From: Endomicrobiales bacterium
Lineage (GTDB): Bacteria; Elusimicrobiota; Endomicrobiia; Endomicrobiales; JAFGGC01
Assembly: GCA_016930715.1 (NCBI GenBank)
Contig: JAFGGC010000011.1
Span: forward strand, 62,001-126,000
Direction: 5' to 3'
Length of the DNA stretch: 64,000 nt
The position numbers were made by a program, and so were the translations under genes. Shown here piece by piece: positions 58,418 through 64,000 of the stretch (position 1 is its first letter; every line of letters begins with the position of its first letter). A model generated the notes under the pieces. The model saw nothing but the letters and a program-made list of their open reading frames with translations, ran no database searches and was not told where the DNA came from.

Positions 58418-58446
58418 ATTATATATATTTGGAAGAGCTATTTCAA
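58418..58446 (-). promoter_or_regulatory. sigma70-type promoter inside the glycan locus
   Basis: Minus strand TTGAAA-N17-TATAAT, consensus -10, 17-nt spacer, about 38 nt leader to ATG 58373, in the largest intergenic gap of the block. Confidence 0.75.
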
Positions 58447-58544
58447 GACGCCTGCGAGAGCGGAAAATTCGGTTGGCGGTTTGTTGGATGGTGCGCGGCA
58501 GGGAACCGATGAGCGCGGAATGGACTGCGGTTCGTATTGTATTT

Positions 58545-59975
58545 TCAAGCTTTATTTTGTCCGATGAAAACTTTCATCAGACCGGCGGCCCCCTTTATTT
58601 CGCCGATCAAGGCGTCCAAGGTCCTTGCTTTCATCAGACGCCTCAACACGATCCTTGGCCTGAAATAAAAATCCCTGTGGACCTTTCCGTAATAGAACAA
58701 CAATCTTTCCCTGGAAACCGTCGGCAAGTTTATGTTGCTTTCCGACATTGTGTAGCATGACCATCTGCAGGCGGAAAGATATCCCTTCGTTTTCGCCCAT
58801 TCGTACAATTCCGTGCCGGGATAGGCGGTAGTTATATTGAAATGCACCTGGTCGGGATCCAGACGAAATGCGAAATTTATTGTCTTTTTTATCGTTTCTT
58901 CGGTCTCGCCGGGATTTCCCAGCATGAAAGACGCCCTGGTCTCTATGCCGGCTTTCCTTGCTTCCTTGACCGCTTTTTTCACCTTTTCCAGGTCAATCTT
59001 CTTGTTTATGCTTTCAAGTATTTCTTCGTCCGCGCTCTCGACGCCAAAGAGAACGAGATGGCATCCCGCGGATTTCATTCGTTTCAGAAGTTCCTCGTCT
59101 ATCAGGTCGGCCCTCGTGAAACACGACCAAGACACGTCCAGTTTTTTCTCGTTCAGCAGGTCGCAGAACTCCATCACGGTTTTTCTGAAAACGGTGAAAG
59201 CGTCGTCATAAAACGCTATCTCGCGGACTCCGTACCTGTTACGGAGCAGCTCGACCTCCTCCATTATGTTCCGCGCGCTCCTTTTCCTTGTCTTTCCGAA
59301 AAAAGTCCTGTAGCAGAAGGTGCACCTTCCGGGGCAGCCCCTTGTCGCGAATATGCTCATCGCCGGGAGCCTCTTGTACGAACCTATCGCCGGATAATAC
59401 TTTTTCATCGGCAGGAGATGATACGCCGGCGGCGGTATCTTGTCAAGATCGCCTATGAGAGGCCTGTCCGGGTTGTGCCGTGTTTTCTGAGCGCCGTCCC
59501 TGTACGATATTCCGGCGATTTTTCCAGGATCAGCGCCGCTCACGATCTCCGCCATCGTTTCTTCGCCTTCCCCCCTCACTACCATATCCACGTTTTTCGA
59601 AGAAAGAACCTCTTCGGGCATCACCGTTGGATGCACTCCTCCCATTACTACTTTTACATTCGGAAATATCCTTTTTGCAATCTCCGCTATCCTGAGCGCG
59701 TTTTCTATCAACGGCGTCGTCGCCGTCAAACCCAGGTATTTCGGACGGAATTCCGCCTTGCGCAGTATTGCTTCCAAATCCGCGATCGAATATTTCTCTG
59801 CGGTGGAATCGATTATCCTGCATGAGAATCCTTTTCCCTCCAGGTATCCGGCCACGTAAGCCATACCGAGGCTGGGCAGGCAGCTGCCGATCTGTTTCCA
59901 GAAATTCCTGTCGGATTCTATTATCCAGGGCGGGTCTATGAACAGCACGTCTATCGCTTTTTTGTTTTCACTCAT
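58545..59975 (-). CDS. Cobalamin-binding-domain radical SAM protein
   Basis: DVLFIDPPWIIESDRNFWKQIGSCLPSLGMAYVAGYLE...GGVHPTVMPEE; ATRGCPGRCTFC. ATG at 59975 overlaps the upstream stop (ATGA). Confidence 0.94.
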   Translation of the reverse strand: MSENKKAIDVLFIDPPWIIESDRNFWKQIGSCLPSLGMAYVAGYLEGKGFSCRIIDSTAEKYSIADLEAILRKAEFRPKYLGLTATTPLIENALRIAEIAKRIFPNVKVVMGGVHPTVMPEEVLSSKNVDMVVRGEGEETMAEIVSGADPGKIAGISYRDGAQKTRHNPDRPLIGDLDKIPPPAYHLLPMKKYYPAIGSYKRLPAMSIFATRGCPGRCTFCYRTFFGKTRKRSARNIMEEVELLRNRYGVREIAFYDDAFTVFRKTVMEFCDLLNEKKLDVSWSCFTRADLIDEELLKRMKSAGCHLVLFGVESADEEILESINKKIDLEKVKKAVKEARKAGIETRASFMLGNPGETEETIKKTINFAFRLDPDQVHFNITTAYPGTELYEWAKTKGYLSACRWSCYTMSESNINLPTVSRERLLFYYGKVHRDFYFRPRIVLRRLMKARTLDALIGEIKGAAGLMKVFIGQNKA

Positions 59976-60658
59976 TTCCAGAACCTGTATTTTAACAGCG
60001 TCCATATCGCTATGAACCCGTCTTTGACCTTTATCTTTTTTCCTTCCGAGAACTTCCTTGGATTGTACGAGATAGGCACCTCTGCTATCTTTATCCCTTT
60101 TTTCAGTATCTTCGCAGTTACTTCCGGGCAGAACTCGAACCCGTCGCTTTCGATTGTTATTGACTTGATAATGTCAGTTTTGAAAACCTTGTATCCGGTC
60201 GGCTCATCAGTTATGAAAGTCAAGTACAATAAGTCCGTCAGTATCGTCAGCAGCACCCCGCCCAGCGCGAACGAAAGTACCGAGTACCTGTTCTTCCGGC
60301 TCAGGGTTCTTGAACCGTAGACAACCTTTGCCCCGATCTTCTCGAAAGGCTCCAGCAGCTTCGGGTACTCGTCGGGGTCGTATTCCAGGTCCGCGTCCTG
60401 TATTATCACCACGTCCCCGCTGACTACCCCTATCCCTTCGCGTATGGCGGCGCCCTTTCCCGAGTTTTTTTCCCTGCAAACAAGCCTTATCCTCTTATCA
60501 CCGGCCGCCAGCCTCTTGAGTATCTCCCGAGTGCCGTCGACGGAACCGTCGTCCACCACCAGGATCTCCGACACCTCCGGCCTTGCGCGGACCTTGCCAA
60601 TCAGCTTTTCTATGTAATTCTTTTCGTTATAAACGGGTATTAAAACCGACGTTTTCAT
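59972..60658 (-). CDS. GT2 glycosyltransferase (DPM1/DPG-synthase-like)
   Basis: MKTSVLIPVYNEKNYIEKLI, VDDGSVDGTREIL, IIQDADLEYDPDEYPKLLEPF; start at internal ATG 60658. Confidence 0.94.
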   Translation of the reverse strand: MKTSVLIPVYNEKNYIEKLIGKVRARPEVSEILVVDDGSVDGTREILKRLAAGDKRIRLVCREKNSGKGAAIREGIGVVSGDVVIIQDADLEYDPDEYPKLLEPFEKIGAKVVYGSRTLSRKNRYSVLSFALGGVLLTILTDLLYLTFITDEPTGYKVFKTDIIKSITIESDGFEFCPEVTAKILKKGIKIAEVPISYNPRKFSEGKKIKVKDGFIAIWTLLKYRFWK

Positions 60659-62421
60659 TGCGATCTCCGGTAAATGTCTATATCCGGATTCAGCTGCGAA
60701 AAAGGAATATGCGCCTTGAATATCCACGACCTTTTCACGGACTCAAAACGCTTTATCAACCCGTACTCGCCCTTGATAACTTCGGGGTCTATCGTAGACG
60801 TCCCGTCGCCGCGCGTTACGATATATTCCACCTTTTTCATATCTTCCGATAAAGGGTTTCTTATCAGGGCGATCCTGTAGTCCGCGAACCTGAAAGGGGG
60901 CACGAACGCCGGTTCCGGCATCGCCGCCAGCCCTATCACGGCACCCTGCTTTATGTTAACGTTTATCCATTCGGCCGACAACGTCCTCGTTGAATGTGGA
61001 GAGCATTCAACGGCGTACTTCTTCATCAGAACCGCGTCGTTATTCACTGGTTGGACAAGAAAAGCCGCTGATAAGGCAAGGAACAATGCCTTTTTCGCGA
61101 ATATTCCGTCGATGAACCTCGCGGCGAGCATTATCGCCAGCACGTGAGCCGGCAGAAAGAAGCGAGAAAGATGCATCGTGTCCGGGCTTCCCTGAAGCAG
61201 ATAGACGAAGGCCGCCCCGGATGTTAGCGACACGCCCAGCATCACCAGGTCCGCCTTTTCTCGTTTAAGGCCCGCGTATAGAATACCAAGCGCCGACATC
61301 ACGAAAACGGCCGGCGTCATTATGTTGGGAGTGTTCTCGAACAGAATCTTCGATATCCCGCTAAAAGACAAACCCGACGCGTAGACCCCCCTGGAACCCT
61401 TCATTTCGGAAACAAGATCCGTGAACTTCAATATCCAGTAAGGATTGGTGACAACGAACAGCAATCCGGCCGCCAGAAACGCCACCGCAAGGTTTTTTTC
61501 GGAGGCGTAACCGTCTTTCTTCCTTGTCAAGATATAAGAAATGAACGGCGCTACCAGCACCGTGGAGTATATCACTATCGACGACGCCGACAGAGCTCCG
61601 AAAGCCCCTGCAAGCGCGAAATACTTCGTTTTCGGGGCCCTTGTCACCATAAGAAGCGAAAAATACACGCAGGCCAAAAAGAACATTAGTGATATAACGT
61701 AAGGTTTCATAATGTGCGCCTGGAACACGAGCCCGGGATACAACGCCACGGCCGACGCCGCGAGATACGCCGCCCTGAGCGAATATGAGTTCTTCACTAT
61801 CAGGTACACCAGAACTATAATGACCGCCACGGCAGCAGCGTTAACCCGCCTGCCCAGTTCAAATATTTTTCCCATCTGCCCGGGATTTTTGAAATAGTAC
61901 CTGATGTCCCTTTGCAGCTTTATGGCGCCTGTCAAATGAGCGGCCCCGAAAACCGCTCCCATTCCGTAGATGTATGCCCCGCCGTACGCGAACATCCTGG
62001 GATTCAGGTCGAGCTTCCCGGGCTTCATTGAGGAAAGCGACACCAGCGTCATCTGTTCGTCCGTGTGAGTTGACCTGAGATAATACGGCCTCATGAAATT
62101 GGCGAGCGTTCTCTCGCCGCCGTCAAAAAATATGTTTCCGCCGGAAGTAATACCCATGCTTTTCAGGACGGGCGTCATATACGGCTTCGAGCCGTCCCTG
62201 AGCCTGCCGACGGGACTGCCCCCCTCGGAATGTTCGTATATATTGTCTCTTGTCCGCTTCATCGTATCGAAGAACGAGTCCACGGCGTGTTCTTGGCATG
62301 AAAGAAGCGAGATCCTTTCGGCGGAAGGAAGACCCCAACCCGCTCCGGTTCCTGATATTACAGCCGCCGCAAGCGCTATCAACGCCACCGATACGGCTTC
62401 AACATATTTTTTCTTACTCAT
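60655..62421 (-). CDS. Polytopic GT39-like protein with long N-terminal extracytoplasmic region
   Basis: GAGWGLPSAERISLLSCQEHAVDSFFDTMKRTRDNIYE...DEQMTLVSLSSMKPGKLDLNPRMFAYGGAYIYGMG. Confidence 0.78.
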   Translation of the reverse strand: MSKKKYVEAVSVALIALAAAVISGTGAGWGLPSAERISLLSCQEHAVDSFFDTMKRTRDNIYEHSEGGSPVGRLRDGSKPYMTPVLKSMGITSGGNIFFDGGERTLANFMRPYYLRSTHTDEQMTLVSLSSMKPGKLDLNPRMFAYGGAYIYGMGAVFGAAHLTGAIKLQRDIRYYFKNPGQMGKIFELGRRVNAAAVAVIIVLVYLIVKNSYSLRAAYLAASAVALYPGLVFQAHIMKPYVISLMFFLACVYFSLLMVTRAPKTKYFALAGAFGALSASSIVIYSTVLVAPFISYILTRKKDGYASEKNLAVAFLAAGLLFVVTNPYWILKFTDLVSEMKGSRGVYASGLSFSGISKILFENTPNIMTPAVFVMSALGILYAGLKREKADLVMLGVSLTSGAAFVYLLQGSPDTMHLSRFFLPAHVLAIMLAARFIDGIFAKKALFLALSAAFLVQPVNNDAVLMKKYAVECSPHSTRTLSAEWINVNIKQGAVIGLAAMPEPAFVPPFRFADYRIALIRNPLSEDMKKVEYIVTRGDGTSTIDPEVIKGEYGLIKRFESVKRSWIFKAHIPFSQLNPDIDIYRRSQ

Positions 62422-63154
62422 TGAATTTTCCCACGGCTATTATCGACTGACCGTAAAAACTTGAAAACATTTTATCGAAAGTCCTGATTACCGGTATGGC
62501 GTATCTGTCGAACAGTCTGGCCATAGCCCCGGAGGATTTGTCGTGTATCCTGACGCCCATTATCCTGTTGGCCACGAACCACCCTATGGCGCCGAAGAAA
62601 TTGAAATAGAACACTTTTTCCCCCGTTATCCCCGCCTTCGAGAACAGTTCTGCGACGTCTTTCTTTTCAAACCTTAAAAAGTGCCCGGCTTCCCTGTCGA
62701 TGCTCCCGTAAAGCATTTTTCCGGCCGGCGCTAATATAACCACCCTTGCCTTCGGCGCGCAGCGTCCCACGGCCTTCAAGAACCCGGCCATATCCTCAAT
62801 GTGCTCGAGGACGTTCATCATGAACACGGTGTCATACCCTCCGCCCACAAGCTCCTTTTCCAGATTCGGGTCAGCGTTGCCGGCAAGCGAGCCCTGCCTG
62901 AAACTCGCGTGCTTTTCGCCACCGAACTTCTCCTTCAGGTGCTCTATGACGTCGGCACTTATGTCCAGACCAGCGTATCTTTCGGACCGCGGGACTATTC
63001 TTTCAGCCATGCTCCCGTAACCCGGCCCGATCTCGATGACCCTTCTTCCCAAGTACGACCCTATAGTGTCGAATATCCAGTCGTAATAATTCCTGATGCC
63101 GGTCTGAGCCGGTATTATCAGCGACAGCCCTTTTATTTCTTGACTTTTGTTCAT
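62414..63154 (-). CDS. Class I SAM methyltransferase
   Basis: VIEIGPGYGSMAERIVPRSERYAGLDIS; YDTVFMMNVLEHIEDMAGFL. Confidence 0.93.
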   Translation of the reverse strand: MNKSQEIKGLSLIIPAQTGIRNYYDWIFDTIGSYLGRRVIEIGPGYGSMAERIVPRSERYAGLDISADVIEHLKEKFGGEKHASFRQGSLAGNADPNLEKELVGGGYDTVFMMNVLEHIEDMAGFLKAVGRCAPKARVVILAPAGKMLYGSIDREAGHFLRFEKKDVAELFSKAGITGEKVFYFNFFGAIGWFVANRIMGVRIHDKSSGAMARLFDRYAIPVIRTFDKMFSSFYGQSIIAVGKFNE

Positions 63155-64000
63155 AAGATTTCGTTAATGGCATGCACCAGCTTTTCGGTTGCCTTGTGGA
63201 ATGAATAGACCTGTTCGGCGTCTTTCCTCGCGTTCGCGCCCATTCTCGCTCTTTCGCCCGGATTGTTTATCAAGTATTCTATTTTCTCCAGCCACTCGCC
63301 TGCGTTTCCCGCCAGGTAGCCGTTATGGCCGTCTCTTATCAATTGCCGGTTTATGCCCACCGGCGACGCCACCGACGGTATCCCCATCGCCATGTACTGA
63401 AGCAGTTTGTACCCTCCCTTGCCCCTCGTCCATTCATCGTCTTTCAATGGCATTACGCCTATGTCAAACCTCGCGAGGTTCCCTACTTCCGTGTCGAGTT
63501 TCCATTCCGCTATCTCAAAGCCCGCAAGATCCGCCATCTCCGGATCCGCACCTATCAAAAGGACTTCCGCTTTCCCGTATTTCCGCGTTACCCGCCTTAA
63601 CAGCTCGGTTATCTCCTTCAAATATATCGTCGTCGTCCTGCTGCCTATCCATCCGATGACCACTTTTTCTTTCACCGTATTTTTTCGCGGCGCGTATCGT
63701 TCAGTGTCAATGGGCCCCGTTATCTTTAAAACGTTGCTTTTGCCCACGTGTTCAGCGTTATGGTCGTTCTCTAGCACTATCAAGTCGCTGTTTCCGACAA
63801 TATTGTCGAAACGTTTCTTAATTTCCTCTTCTTTTTCCTTCAGCCCGGAGTCCGTTTCGTGTATCCTGAAAATTGCGTCGTCAAAATCAAAAACTATTTT
63901 TTTACCTGTTTTTTTAAGTTTTTTGACCGTGTCGTGGTCAAGAAGCACCTTTTGCATGAACAATACGTCGTATCTTCCCGCCAGGCTCACGAATCTGAAA
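63151..64000 (-). CDS. GT4 family glycosyltransferase (5'-truncated at window edge)
   Basis: IVFDFDDAIF...KVVIGWIGSRTTTIYLKEI...GYKLLQYMAMGIPSVASPVGINRQLI. The frame stays open to 64000 (FRFVSLAGRYDVLFMQK). Confidence 0.9.
   Translation of the reverse strand, partial: FRFVSLAGRYDVLFMQKVLLDHDTVKKLKKTGKKIVFDFDDAIFRIHETDSGLKEKEEEIKKRFDNIVGNSDLIVLENDHNAEHVGKSNVLKITGPIDTERYAPRKNTVKEKVVIGWIGSRTTTIYLKEITELLRRVTRKYGKAEVLLIGADPEMADLAGFEIAEWKLDTEVGNLARFDIGVMPLKDDEWTRGKGGYKLLQYMAMGIPSVASPVGINRQLIRDGHNGYLAGNAGEWLEKIEYLINNPGERARMGANARKDAEQVYSFHKATEKLVHAINEIL

Noticed and set aside
41177-59975. Radical SAM genes as bacteriochlorophyll (BchE) or hopanoid genes
   Set aside because: No other pigment or hopanoid genes are nearby; the consistent partners are glycosyltransferases and methyltransferases.

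Overview
This 64 kb window carries about 64 genes. All but one protein-coding gene reads on the minus strand, and there is almost no non-coding space. The lineage looks like an anaerobic, probably uncultivated bacterium; that is inference only. Reading in the direction of transcription (high to low coordinates) there are three blocks. (1) About 33.8-64 kb is a very large envelope/glycan locus: WecA/MraY-like initiating transferase, GT4 and GT2 transferases, six polytopic GT39/ArnT-like proteins, four class I methyltransferases, two FAD amine-oxidase-like proteins, a NodU-type carbamoyltransferase, a UPF0104 flippase-like protein and four cobalamin-binding radical SAM enzymes spaced through it. 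(2) About 19.2-31.8 kb is a housekeeping run: isocitrate/isopropylmalate-type dehydrogenase, ndk, ackA, DUF177, rpmF, plsX, fabH, fabD, fabG, acpP, fabF, rnc, acyl-CoA dehydrogenase, etfB and a ferredoxin-fused etfA. (3) About 0-19.1 kb is a group 4-like [NiFe] hydrogenase operon. It has a HydB/HydG (AsrA/AsrB)-like NAD(P)H module, a polyferredoxin, NuoH/B/C/large-subunit modules, a full Mrp set with two large antiporter-like subunits, a NuoI-like subunit and hypA/F/C/D. A degenerate KaiC-like/PEP-synthase-like fusion, a LOG protein and a GNAT sit inside the hyp genes. hypD runs off the left edge and a GT4 gene runs off the right edge. The best candidates for undescribed biology are the hybrid hydrogenase-Mrp-HydBG complex and the radical SAM-rich glycan locus with paired paralogous GT39/GT2 modules. 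I also identified four well-formed sigma70-type promoters, a REP-like inverted repeat in a predicted long leader, and a heptad-repeat inverted element. All family calls were made by eye from motifs; no database search was run.
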